Below the pieces are notes generated by a model. That model was given only the letters and a program-made list of their open reading frames with translations, was not told where the DNA came from and did no database searches. From positions 22,917,725 through 22,981,724 of the forward strand of contig NC_135555.1 in assembly GCF_964340395.1 (NCBI RefSeq): a DNA stretch of 64,000 bases, read 5' to 3'. A program made the position numbers and the translations under genes. Source of the stretch: Glandiceps talaboti. Its lineage: Eukaryota; Hemichordata; Enteropneusta; Spengelidae. Below, piece by piece: positions 38,401-49,199 of the stretch. Within the stretch, counting starts at the first letter, position 1. Each line of letters begins with the position of its first letter.

Positions 38401-39300
38401 CTATAATCATGAACATGGTTACATGTGATAGTCTGTAAGGCAGTGAGGTAACTGGTTGTTTAATAAGTCATCCCTTAACCTTGAACCTAGTACTATAATC
38501 ATGAACTAGTGGCATGTGATAGTCTGTAAGGCAGTGAGGTAACTTGTTTAATAAGTCATCCCCTAACCTTGAACCTAGTACTATAATCATGAACATGGTG
38601 GCATTTGATAGTCTGTAACGCAGTGAGGTAACTTGTTTAATAAGTCATCCCTTAACCTTGAACCTAGTACTATAATCATGAACATGGTGGCATGTGATAG
38701 TCTGTAACGCAGTGAGGTAACTTGTTGTTTAATAAGTCATCCCTTAACCTTGAACCTAGTACTATAATCATGAACTAGTGGCATGTGATAGTCTGTAAGG
38801 TAGTGAGGTAACACTGTTGTTTAATAAGTCAACCCTTAACCTTGAACGTCGTACTATAATCATGAACATGGTGGCATGTGATATTCTGTAAGGCAGTGAG
38901 GTAACTTGTTGTTTAATAAGTCATCCCTTAACCTTGAACCTAGTACTATAATCGTGAACATGGTGGCATGTGATAGTCTGTAACGCAGTGAGGTAACTTG
39001 TTGTTTAATAAGTCATCCCTTAACCTTGAACCTAGTACTATAATCATGAACTAGTGGCATGTGATAGTCTGTAACGCAGTGAGGTAACTTGTTGTTTAAT
39101 AAGTCAACCCTTAACCTTGAACGTCGTACTATAATCATGAACATGGTGGCATGTGATAGTCTGTAAGGCAGTGAGGTAACTTGTTTAATAAGTCATCCCT
39201 TAACCTTGAACGTCGTACTATAATCATGAACATGGTGCCATGTGATAGTCTGTAAGGCAGTGAGGTAACTTGTTGTTTAATATGTCATCCCTTAACCTTG
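32401..39300 (+). repeat. 88-92-bp satellite array, unit 2 (about 76 monomers by length)
   Basis: Same monomer and orientation as 7917-30521. It has private variants, such as GAACGTCGTACTATAATC and GTCATCCCCTAACC, that recur every roughly 1.45-1.65 kb (GTCATCCCC near 35468, 36918 and 38568). This is an independent higher-order repeat. The two arrays have therefore homogenised separately since the units were duplicated. Confidence 0.97.
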
Positions 39301-39427
39301 GGGTGTTTATTTGGAATAACTCCAAAGTAAAGTGTAGAATCACAGTATTGACTCGTAGTACTAAAATAATATGACAACGAAGCAGAGATTAAGAGCAATA
39401 TATAGACAAACAAACTGATATTTTCAG
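39301..39427 (+). repeat. Closing module M, copy 2
   Basis: Matches 30522-30663 with a short deletion after GGAATAAC, and again ends CTGATATTTTCAG. It is followed by an 83-bp segment (39428-39510) that recurs at 39899-39981. Confidence 0.8.
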
Positions 39428-39518
39428 TGTTTAAAGTTTGTGTCTAATGACGTTTTACTCGGACCAGCCTGCTACCGCCACACGAACATAATTTCACAAC
39501 TGTATGTGTTTGTTATTT

Positions 39519-39717
39519 CCGCCCTCAGTGGCTGGATATGGGTTTTGATGTAAGGCATGATGGGGCGCCAGTCAGCCATCTTGTCTGTTATGTAAATGTC
39601 TGGTTAAACTGTCGACAGTAGTTGGTGCCTTTTTAGCTACGTTTTATCTAAAACTAAAGTCGTCGCCTCGCTCCGATCCGGAGCAATACTATAACCGCGT
39701 ACTGATCAGCGAGTGCC
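39519..39717 (+). repeat. 200-bp module P, copy 1 (GCCATCTTG, promoter-like)
   Basis: Runs from CCGCCCTCAGTGGCTGG to CAGCGAGTGCC and is repeated at 40221-40432. It is GC-richer than its surroundings. It contains GGCGCCAGTCAGCCATCTTG, whose GCCATCTTG matches the core recognised by YY1-type factors, and a perfect GCTCCG/CGGAGC hairpin. A promoter or initiator role is an inference. No TATA box is obvious. Confidence 0.6.
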
Positions 39718-39757
39718 TTAGCCTTCAGCCTAGTACTATAATCATAAATTAGTGGCA
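39718..39757 (+). repeat. Orphan half-monomer of the satellite
   Basis: TTAGCCTTCAGCCTAGTACT and then ATAATCATAAATTAGTGGCA match the first 40 or so bases of the satellite monomer with a few changes. Module M copy 3 follows directly. It is a satellite site with no array: either a collapsed array or a pre-expansion state. Confidence 0.75.
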
Positions 39758-39981
39758 GGTGTTTATTTCAAATAACACCAATAAAAGTTTGATAGAAGTA
39801 AAGTCTAGAATCACAGTATTGACTCATAGTACTAAAGTAATAAGACAACAAGGCAGAGATTAAGAGAAATATATAGACAAACAAATTGATATTTTCAGTG
39901 TTTAATGTTTGTGGCTAATGACTTTTTAGTCTGACCGTCCTGCTACCTTCACACAAACATAATTTCACAACTGTATGTTTT
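39758..39981 (+). repeat. Closing module M, copy 3, with its 83-bp tail
   Basis: GGTGTTTATTTCAAATAACACC (39758-39779) opens a diverged copy of module M ending in TTTTCAG at 39898. The tail at 39899-39981 matches 39428-39510 (TGTTTAA.GTTTGTG..TAATGAC). Confidence 0.75.
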
Positions 39982-40220
39982 TTCTTATTATTCAGGCAGT
40001 TTGACATGATTGTTTATAAGCTTAATAAAAAAATTGGAACATATCCTGAGAAATGTTCACAAATACACCTAAGATTTGTTGAAAAATGGAAGATATACAC
40101 CGGTAGTATAGTGGGGTCACGCTCTGTCGTTCTCAAGTAACTGTTTTTCTGTTTTAACATGTGGACATTGCCAGAGAAAAGAAGGGGTAATGAGATCTAG
40201 ATAACCATATAATTGGAATA

Positions 40221-40432
40221 CCGCCCTCATCAGTGGCTGGATATGGGTTTTGACGTATTGCTCTAGCAAGGCATTCTGGGGCGCCAGTCAGCCATCTTGT
40301 CTGTTATGTTAGGTTAGACTAGACCGTGGACACTCGTTCATGACTTTTTTGCTACGTTTTATCTAAAACTAAAGTCGTCGCCTCGCTCCGATCCGGAGCA
40401 ATACTATAACCGCGTACTGATCAGCGAGTGCC
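40221..40432 (+). repeat. 200-bp module P, copy 2
   Basis: Second copy of 39519-39717, with an extra CGTATTGCTCTAGC insertion in the first third. GCCATCTTGTCTGTTATGT and the distal 85 bp (CTACGTTTTATCTAAAACTA onward) are almost unchanged, so the distal half is the better conserved part. Confidence 0.6.
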
Positions 40433-41368
40433 AGAGGCACGAGCGACTGTGATCGCTTGCTGTATCTCCCTTTCTATTACTTATTCATGATGTGACATCA
40501 TGGCTATCGTGTGATTTGCATACAGATCACTCAACATTCAACGCGCGCATATACACGTACACCGTAGCGCAAATTTGACCCTGTAAATGTATTTTGATGG
40601 TCATATCAAGTAATTTACCTTTCCAATCTTTCTTTGTGAAAGCCTGAAACCGTGTGGTTTTTTTTTGACAATTGTAAATGACGTCGTTGGACAACCTCGA
40701 TGCCCAACATGGCAATTTCATTGATAATGTCATGCTCATATGCTCACTTAGTCAATGTTGCCGTGTACATGTAGGTCGCTGCGAGTCGATGGGGCTTAAT
40801 TGGCTCCAACTCATGGACTATTATCATGCATATATTTTTTCTTTTCTGAAAGTCTTTCACGTATGAATATCTGTTAATATCCAAATTTCTCCAGTGCGTC
40901 TTGATATGTTAACTCGCTTGGTGACTCGGGCGACACCATGTTCAGTTCAGTCCGATTACATTCCTCCACTACCTGGAGAACCACATTAAAAATGTGGTAA
41001 AAAAATAAATAGATAAATAAAATAAAGGTAAAAAGTTTACAGTTTAAGTGTTGGTGTACAGGGCAAGGTTATGTGGTAGTCTATTGCTTCATTGGGATTG
41101 AGAGTTGCATGCAGCGTTTGTGGTGAATTGCAAAGCACATTCCTCTTGAAATGGTTTCAATTTGGTTGATAATGATTTTTCTTTTTGGTGAACTTGTTAT
41201 TCTTGAAATGGTAGTAACGTCAAAGATGCGTTGAAGGAGAAGAGTTTTATTTTGATACAGTTCATCTCAATATTCTATGTCAAAATTATTTACAATTATT
41301 AGTTCCATTTTTTCACTAGTGAAGCACGTATGTAGTTTCTGTTGCTGGGCAACTACCGGGTATACGGT
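40433..41368. other. Non-genic stretch
   Basis: No recognisable gene. There is a short hairpin CCACATTAAAAATGTGG at about 40981 followed by an A-rich run, which could be the 3' end of an old retroposed copy. Confidence 0.4.
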
Positions 41369-41612
41369 ACTATGGTATAGTATAGTATAAGTACATAGTA
41401 TAGTCTAGTATATAGTATAGCATAGTATAGTATAGTATATTGTATAGTATAGTATATGGTATAGTATAGCACAGTATATAGTGTATGGCATAGTATAGTG
41501 TGGTATAGTATAGTATATTGTATAGTATAGTATATGGCATAGTATAGTGTATAGTATAGCGTAGTGTATAGTATAGCATAGTATATAGCATAGTATATTG
41601 TATATCATATTA
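41369..41612. repeat. TATAG-type microsatellite, left block
   Basis: Degenerate array of ATAGT/ATAG units with CATAG and GTATATGG interruptions. A second block of the same repeat in the same orientation lies at 42155-42244. The minus-strand ORFs rich in Tyr/Ile/Leu here are artefacts of the repeat. Confidence 0.9.
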
Positions 41613-42010
41613 TAGCATTACCAATTCCAGTGAATTTTGTGACCGCTGTACATTATTACTGATAATGTACTCCGTTATTGGGCATCGCGGCCCCGGAACG
41701 AGCATAACAATACAAGCTTATGTCCGTAAGGCAATAAAGGTATGGGTATTTAAGAACAGGGAAATTATGGGGTAAACACCGTAAGAATTTTTTTAAAAAG
41801 ATTCAAATTAAAATGAAACAAATTTGTGTTCACAGCAGTTCATTGAAGTGTATATGTGTGTGTGTACGTGTACGTACGTGCGTCGCTATGATTAGTATTC
41901 AGCTTCCGGGCCGAACATGGCAGACGATGTTCAGCGCTGTGTATATTATCCGTTGTTTTGCGTTTCTCGGTCTACAAATTCACTGGAATTGGCAAAACTA
42001 TAAAATAATA

Positions 42011-42150
42011 ACAATAATGTACGCCCTCCCAGTCCATAATGGACTCAAGCAAACTTTGCACTCCATAATGGGCTCGGCTGTCGCCTCGCCCATTATGTCG
42101 TTCAAAGTTTGCTTTCGTCCATTATGGGCTGGGAGGGCGTACATTATTGT
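42011..42150. repeat. Nested palindrome (potential 140-bp cruciform)
   Basis: Outer arms 42011-42043 and 42118-42150 are reverse complements over 33 bp with one mismatch. Inside them AGCAAACTTTG pairs with CAAAGTTTGCT, and CCATAATGGGC pairs with GCCCATTATG, so pairing continues almost to the centre. CCATAATGG-like motifs occur four times. Confidence 0.85.
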
Positions 42151-42154
42151 TTAA

Positions 42155-42244
42155 GTATAGTATAGTGTAGTTTATAGCATATAGTATAGTATAGTATATA
42201 GTATAGCACAGTATATAGTGTGTGGCATAGTATAGTATATGGTA
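42155..42244. repeat. TATAG-type microsatellite, right block
   Basis: Same motif as 41369-41612. It abuts the terminal inverted repeat of the next element. Confidence 0.85.
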
Positions 42245-43137
42245 TATTATATTATGCCAGTATATTGATGGCGCAAATCGAGAGATCTGATTGGTCTAGA
42301 CATCGAACTAGCACGTCTAAAACGAGCGATAATGCACGGTTGGCACGCGGCCAAATTTTGTTCGTCTAGCTACGTGCGTTGAGTTGTAGTCCGCGTGATA
42401 CTGATAGTGAACTCTGCGAATTGTCAGGATTGAGGAGGATTTTCTCTCAATGAGACAATATTTTATCAGAAATTATGAAGGAAATTTCGAAAGCAATCAA
42501 GTCATCGCGTATGTGTACAAATCATCGCCTACTACATGTACTAAGGTCAAGGCATGCACGAGATCGGTCCCAGCCGGCCTCGGCGCGGCTGGAGTAGAAA
42601 CATTGGTGAGCTGTCCTGTCCTGTCCTGTCATAAAATGAAGCAAGTGTAAGAGCTTACACTGGCTGACTTACCATTAATCTAAATAGAAATTTGTCTGGG
42701 ATCCTGTCCTAGAGTATCAGTCATCAATCCGAGAGGGAAATCCTCAAACCCGAAAATCTACTGACGTAACTTCCAGTAATATAAATACATTGTAAATATC
42801 AACCTGTTGCCATGTCTCACTTCACCGAGTCGCGAATTCGGCCGGGAACGATCGAAGCACGCTGTATTCAATAAACCACTTCAAGTTTATACCTTGAGTC
42901 AAACAGGTTGTTTATTCATCACTGTGCACTTTTAATGAGCCGATCAATGTACAGATTATCCCTATAAACGACTAGCAGATAAAATAAATCCAGTCGCTGC
43001 ACGACGTTCACGTCATGGTTGAGGCCAAGATCAGCTGTCTTGAAAGCGGCGTTATTGTTTTGCAAATTAGTCACAGAGGCGCATATGAAACTAGAATCTT
43101 GTTTCCGATATTTTCAATATACTAGTATAATATAATA
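42245..43137. mobile_element. 893-bp element with about 24-bp terminal inverted repeats
   Basis: The left end, TATTATATTATGCCAGTATA then TTGA, matches the reverse complement of the right end (TATTATATTATACTAGTATA then TTGA) with two differences. The interior is GC-richer and has no transposase-like ORF, so it is probably a non-autonomous DNA element. A related left end lies on the minus strand at 57385-57491. Target-site duplication is obscured by the flanking TA-rich sequence. An alternative is chance pairing of TA-rich ends, made less likely by the second copy. Confidence 0.6.
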
Positions 43138-43221
43138 GCGATAAACCACCCCCTGGGGAAGGTATACAACTCGGTTTTGACCAGTGAACTCAATATATGC
43201 ACTCGCTATCGCTCGTGCATA

Positions 43222-46200
43222 TATTTCGTTCCTACATTGCTACAAAAGTAAGTATGAATTTCATTATATTCAATAAAAAAAGTTATGCTGTATTAATACT
43301 GTTTTTTTATTCATTCACTTCAGGATGGCGCCACGGAAGCTGGTCCGAAGACCGGAAAAACAGATGAATGGAAAGCTGATGTGAAGACCCAAGACAGATG
43401 ACTGGATAAGAAGACCGAACACGTGATTGATGCCAGATGCTACAAAAGTAAGTATGAATTTCATTTCATTCAATAAAAAAAGTTACGCTGTATTAATACT
43501 GTTTTACTTTTTAATTCACTTCAGGATGGCGCCATGGAAGCTGGTCCGAAGACCGGAAAAACAGATGAATGGATAGCTTATGTGAAGACCCAAGACAGAT
43601 GACTGGATAAGAAGACCGAACACTTGATTGATGCCAGATGCTACAAAAGTAAGTATGAATTTCATTTCATTCAATAAATAAAGTTATGCTGTATTAATAC
43701 TGTTTTACTTTTTAATTCACTTCAGGATGGCGCCACGGAAGCTGGTCCGAAGACCGGAAAAACAGATGAATGGATAGCTGATGTGAAGACCCAAGACAGA
43801 TGACTGGATAAGAAGACCGAACACTTGATTGATGCCAGATACTACAAAAGTAAGTATGAATTTCATTTCATTCAATAAATCAAGTTATGCTGTATTAATA
43901 CTGTTTTACTTTTTAATTCACTTCAGGATGGCGCCACGGAAGCTGGTCCGAAGACTGGAAAAACAGATGAATGGAAAGCTGATGTGAAGACCCAAGACAG
44001 ATGACTGGATAAGAAGACCGAACACTTGATTGATGCCAGATGCTACAAAAGTAAGTATGAATTTCATTTTATTCAATAAAAAAAGTTATGCTGTATTAAT
44101 ACTGTTTTATTTTTTAATTCACTTCAGGATGGCGCCACGGAAGCTGGTCCGAAGACCGGAAAAACAGATGAATGGAAAGCTGATGTGAAGACCCAAGACA
44201 GATGACTGGATAAGAAGACCGAACACGTGATTGATGCCAGATGCTACAAAAGTAAGTATGAATTTCATTTCATTCAATAAAAAAAGTTACGCTGTATTAA
44301 TACTGTTTTACTTTTTAATTCACTTCAGGATGGCGCCATGGAAGCTGGTCCGAAGACCGGAAAAACAGATGAATGGATAGCTTATGTGAAGACCCAAGAC
44401 AGATGACTGGATAAGAAGACCGAACACTTGATTGATGCCAGATGCTACAAAAGTAAGTATGAATTTCATTTCATTCAATAAATAAAGTTATGCTGTATTA
44501 ATACTGTTTTACTTTTTAATTCACTTCAGGATGGCGCCACGGAAGCTGGTCCGAAGACCGGAAAAACAGATGAATGGATAGCTGATGTGAAGACCCAAGA
44601 CAGATGACTGGATAAGAAGACCGAACACTTGATTGATGCCAGATACTACAAAAGTAAGTATGAATTTCATTTCATTCAATAAATCAAGTTATGCTGTATT
44701 AATACTGTTTTACTTTTTAATTCACTTCAGGATGGCGCCACGGAAGCTGGTCCGAAGACTGGAAAAACAGATGAATGGAAAGCTGATGTGAAGACCCAAG
44801 ACAGATGACTGGATAAGAAGACCGAACACTTGATTGATGCCAGATGCTACAAAAGTAAGTATGAATTTCATTTTATTCAATAAAAAAAGTTATGCTGTAT
44901 TAATACTGTTTTATTTTTTAATTCACTTCAGGATGGCGCCACGGAAGCTGGTCCGAAGACCGGAAAAACAGATGAATGGAAAGCTGATGTGAAGACCCAA
45001 GACAGATGACTGGTTAAGAAGACTGAACACTTGATTGATGCCAGATGCTACAAAAGTAAGTATGAATTTCATTTCATTCAATAAATAAAGTTATGCTGTA
45101 TTAATACTGTTTTATTTTTTAATTCACTTCAGGATGGCGCCACGGAAGCTGGTCCGAAGACCGGAAAAACAGATGAATGGATAGCTTATGTGAAGACCCA
45201 AGACAGATGACTGGATAAGAAGACCGAACACTTGATTGATGCCAGATGCTACAAAAGTAAGTATGAATTTCATTTCATTCAATAAATAAAGTTATGCTGT
45301 ATTAATACTGTTTTATGTTTTAATTCACTTTAGGATGGCGCCACGGAAGCTGGTCCGAAGACCGGAAAAACAGATGAATGGAAAGCTGATGTGAAGACCC
45401 AAGACAGATGACTGGATAAGAAGACCGAACACTTGATTGATGCCAGATGCTACAAAAGTAAGTATGAATTTCATTTCATTCAATTAGTAAAGTTATGCTG
45501 TATTAATACTGTTTTATTTTTTAATTCACTTCAGGATGGCGCCACGGAAGCTGGTCCGAAGACCGGAAAAACAGATGAATGGATAGCTGATGTGAAGGCC
45601 CAAGACAGATGACTGGATAAGAAGACCGAACACTTGATTGATGCCAGATGCTACAAAAGTAAGTATGAATTTCATTTCATTCAATAAATAAAGTTATGCT
45701 GTATTAATACTGTTTTATTTTTTAATTCACTTCAGGATGGCGCCACGGAAGCTGGTCCGAAGACCGGAAAAACAGATGAATGGAAAGCTGATGTGAAGAC
45801 CCAAGACAGATGACTGGATAAGAAGACCGAACACTTGATTGATGCCAGATGCTACAAAAGTAAGTATGAATTTCATTCAATAAATAAATAAAGTTATGCT
45901 GTATTAATACTGTTTTATTTTTTAATTCACTTCAGGATGGCGCCACGGAAGCTGGTCCGAAGACCGGAAAAACAGATGAATGGAAAGCTGATGTGAAGAC
46001 CCAAGACAGATGACTGGATAAGAAGACCGAACACTTGATTGATGCCAGACGCTACAAAAGTAAGTATGAATTTCATTTCATTCAATTAGTAAAGTTATGC
46101 TGTATTAATACTGTTTTATTTTTTAATTCACTTCAGGATGGCGCCACGGAAGCTGGCCCGAAGACCGGAAAAACAGATGAATGGAAAGCTGATGTGAAGA

Positions 46201-46700
46201 CCCAAGACAGATGACTGGATAAGAAGACCGAACACTTGATTGATGCCAGATGCTACAAAAGTAAGTATGAATTTCATTTCATTCAATAAATAAAGTTATG
46301 CTATATTTTAATACTGTTTATTTTTTAATTCACTTCAGGATGGCACCACGGAAGCTGGTCCGAAGACCGGAAAAACAGATGAATGGATAGCTGATGTGAA
46401 GACCCAAGACAGATGACTGGATAAGAAGACCGAACACTTGATTGATGCCAGATGCTACAAAAGTAAGTATGAATTTCATTTCATTCAATAAATAAAGTTA
46501 TGCTGTATTAATACTGTTTTATTTTTTAATTCACTTCAGGATGGCGCCACGGAAGCTGGTCCGAAGACCGGAAAAACAGATGAATGGATAGCTTATGTGA
46601 AGACCCAAGACAGATGACTGGATAAGAAGACCGAACACTTGATTGATGCCAGATGCTACAAAAGTAAGTATGAATTTCATTTCATTCAATAAATAAAGTT
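43222..46700 (+). repeat. Array of 17 tandem 201-bp exon-plus-mini-intron cassettes
   Basis: Seventeen copies of a unit of about 201 bp, with exon-like parts starting near 43324, 43525, 43726 and so on to 46538. Each has a TTTTTAATTCACTTCAG acceptor-like tract, a 124-nt segment from GATGGCGCCACGGAAGCTGG to GATGCCAGATGCTACAAAA, and the donor GTAAGTATG opening a 77-nt AT-rich spacer. A branch-point-like TATTAATAC lies about 30 nt before each acceptor. Stops occur in all three frames of every 124-nt segment, so the array cannot encode one long protein. Private variants recur every four units (GCGCCATGG near 43533 and 44338), giving a higher-order period of about 805 bp. The array starts and ends with partial units in the spacer. 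It reads as tandem duplication of one non-coding exon with both splice sites. Confidence 0.9.
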
Positions 46701-46734
46701 GTTCTGTATTAAAAATGCTATAATCCTTTTTGCC

Positions 46735-46870
46735 GCCACCGCCGTCAACTACCTCGCGTCGCGTCGCGTCGCAAATTTCACCATCTCCGTCAGCATCCGC
46801 GCCGTCAACTACCTCACATCGCGTCGCGTCTCAAATTTCGCTGTCTCCATTTTCACCGCGCGCGTGTCTC
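46735..46870 (+). repeat. GC-rich imperfect tandem duplication (about 60-bp unit)
   Basis: GCCGTCAACTACCTC plus a CGCGTCGCGTC run and CAAATTTC occurs twice in succession. This is a small CG-rich island just after the cassette array. A short hairpin, CAAACATACAAAC/GTTTGTATGTTTG, follows at 46886-46916. Confidence 0.7.
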
Positions 46871-46916
46871 CGCCAGCGTCCGCGCCCAAACATACAAACT
46901 ATATGTTTGTATGTTT

Positions 46917-49199
46917 GAGGTTATAGGGGCCCATGCCCTTATAACTTAACACTATTTGCTGTCAAGCATAGTGTGTGTGGAGTTGCCACACCCCCTCCCC
47001 CACCCCACCCCTCCCCTGGTATATGGCATCTCAAAGAGGCTACATTGAGTTGCTTGGCAGCAATGACACCCCTAGCTTTGACTAGATAATATAGAAATTA
47101 GACTGTTAGAATAATGTTAGTATACATTATTCTAACATCGAATTTCTAGGGGACCTTATGCCAGAGATATGCCATATCATAACCTGTTTACAGCGCTCAC
47201 AGCAAATTCCATTTTATCTTCAAGGATGGGAATTTAGCTAAAATGTAATGTAAGTTCCATAAACAGTCTATACATAAATTAACCAACTGAAAGTACTGTT
47301 GTTTGGCTGTTGTGGATGTCAATCAAGGCAATGGCTATTATATCTACAGCATATTAAGTGTACATCAGCTACACCTGACGGCTAAGAGTGGTAAGTGCCA
47401 TCTATAAGTTACTTACTTCATGTTATTCATCTACATTTGATATGCAATGATGATGAATGTAAAATAACTTTTAATTTATACATGCTAACATAAGTGACAC
47501 ATAAGGCAAGTAACGCATGTGTGAATATAAATGATGCACACATAAGACAAATGATGAAAATATGAAAATGAATTACACACGCATAAAGTAAATGGTTCAT
47601 CATAAAAATAAATGACACATTTAAGGTAACTGATGCATGTGTGGAAATAAATTACACATATAAGACAAATGACATGCCATGTAAAAAGTGATATACAAAG
47701 CAAGTGATATACGTATGAAAGAAAATATAACGCTTAAACACACAACTACGACTGCTTGCTGGAGAGTTTGATGTGCCCTCTACGACAGTTTTCCAAGTAA
47801 TACTGCATTATATAGTAGGAGGGTCGGACGTACAAACATTGAGTACTTTAGATGTCTGACTAAATGTTACAATACGAATACTGTGTAGGCATTTTGTCAA
47901 CCGTTACCAAATTTGAAAGAAAATGTCATGGTAGGTAGGATGGAAGTGGTTGAGGGTTCATCGAGGGTTACAGACTTAGGCAGTATTTTGACAGAATCAG
48001 GTGAAATGAGTTAGGTTTCAATTGAGTCTAGTACTACCCCAGTGTCAGTAGCCGGCCCTCACTGGCTAGACTACTGCCACATTAGCTAGCCATTCCTCGC
48101 TGAAACATCTCGTGCCACTACTAAAATACCTCGAGCCACGATATATCTCATTTTCCAACTAATAAATCACACAAAACTCTTCAAGCGCATAACCACTCAA
48201 AAGAGTTTTGAGCGGTGGTGTCGTTACACATGTTGACCAGTATTATTGAGCATATGCATGACACCTGTTCACCCTGCATGCCTGTCCAAATGGCTGATGA
48301 TGGAGACTTTTTGAGTGGTTGTGTGTTGCATGAGAAATGAATAATTGGTGTGCATTTGTTATTTTAAGGGAGAATGGAAGAGGTTGAGGAACTCTGCGTA
48401 ATTTATTTGTTGGGAAATGCGTCACAAGAAATAGCGCGGGTGGTGGCACTAGCTGTTCCACATGATTGCCTTTGAAGACTCGTACAGAAAATCAACTCTC
48501 TAATGCTCCCACTACCAATTACACAACCATCAGATGTGCTGACTTTTAATAAAATGCCATGAACATAATTCAACCCTATGTGTAAAGAATAGTTTCTGAT
48601 ACATGATAGTGCTACTGTCTTGTGAAAACACCATATTGCTAATTACATGATTACTATCTTCTACAGTTTGGAAAGCATATCTTCCTGTTATAGTGGCTTT
48701 AAAAGTCAAAAAGGTCAGAGCTTCTTGGGAGAGAACCTTACCCCCCTCATCCCATGATATGCGTACATATCCCAATCTCAAGCTTTTTTCCCTAGTTTAT
48801 AATGCCAAGATGCCATTAAGGTTTTCATTTGCTCATTACATGATGTGCTGTGTGATAAAGTATTACGATAGACTCTCTCACAGTCCTCGTAGCTTCACAT
48901 AAATATCTAAAACTTGGGTTGTTTTGTATGTACGATATCTACTGTATATAATAGTACTTGAATATGTCTGTACTGTGTGCCCTCGTCATATAGGGCTGAC
49001 CTTTTGTTAATGTGTTCACACGAACCCCTAGCCCCTCTCAGTTTGAGTATAAAAGCCCACATGGGTGTAGAGGATGCATCTATTACACTATTTAATTTAA
49101 TAGAACGTAAGAATGCGTACATATGGATTCTTTTCATAGACTTCTTTTGGTACATTCAATACTATAAAGCCATACAATCTATTAAAGTATTTGATTGAG
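46917..49199. other. Non-genic stretch with small hairpins and a degenerate AT-rich repeat
   Basis: No gene recognised. A perfect 13-bp-arm hairpin, GTTAGAATAATGT/ACATTATTCTAAC, is at 47105-47136. A degenerate repeat of about 30 bp with ACACATAAG.CAAATGA themes spans 47490-47705 and accounts for two overlapping minus-strand ORFs there. Confidence 0.5.

Noticed and set aside
7917-39300. CRISPR-like array
   Set aside because: Monomers are contiguous with no unique spacers, and the window is eukaryotic.
41370-41608. Tyr/Ile-rich minus-strand ORFs
   Set aside because: TATAG microsatellite read as protein.
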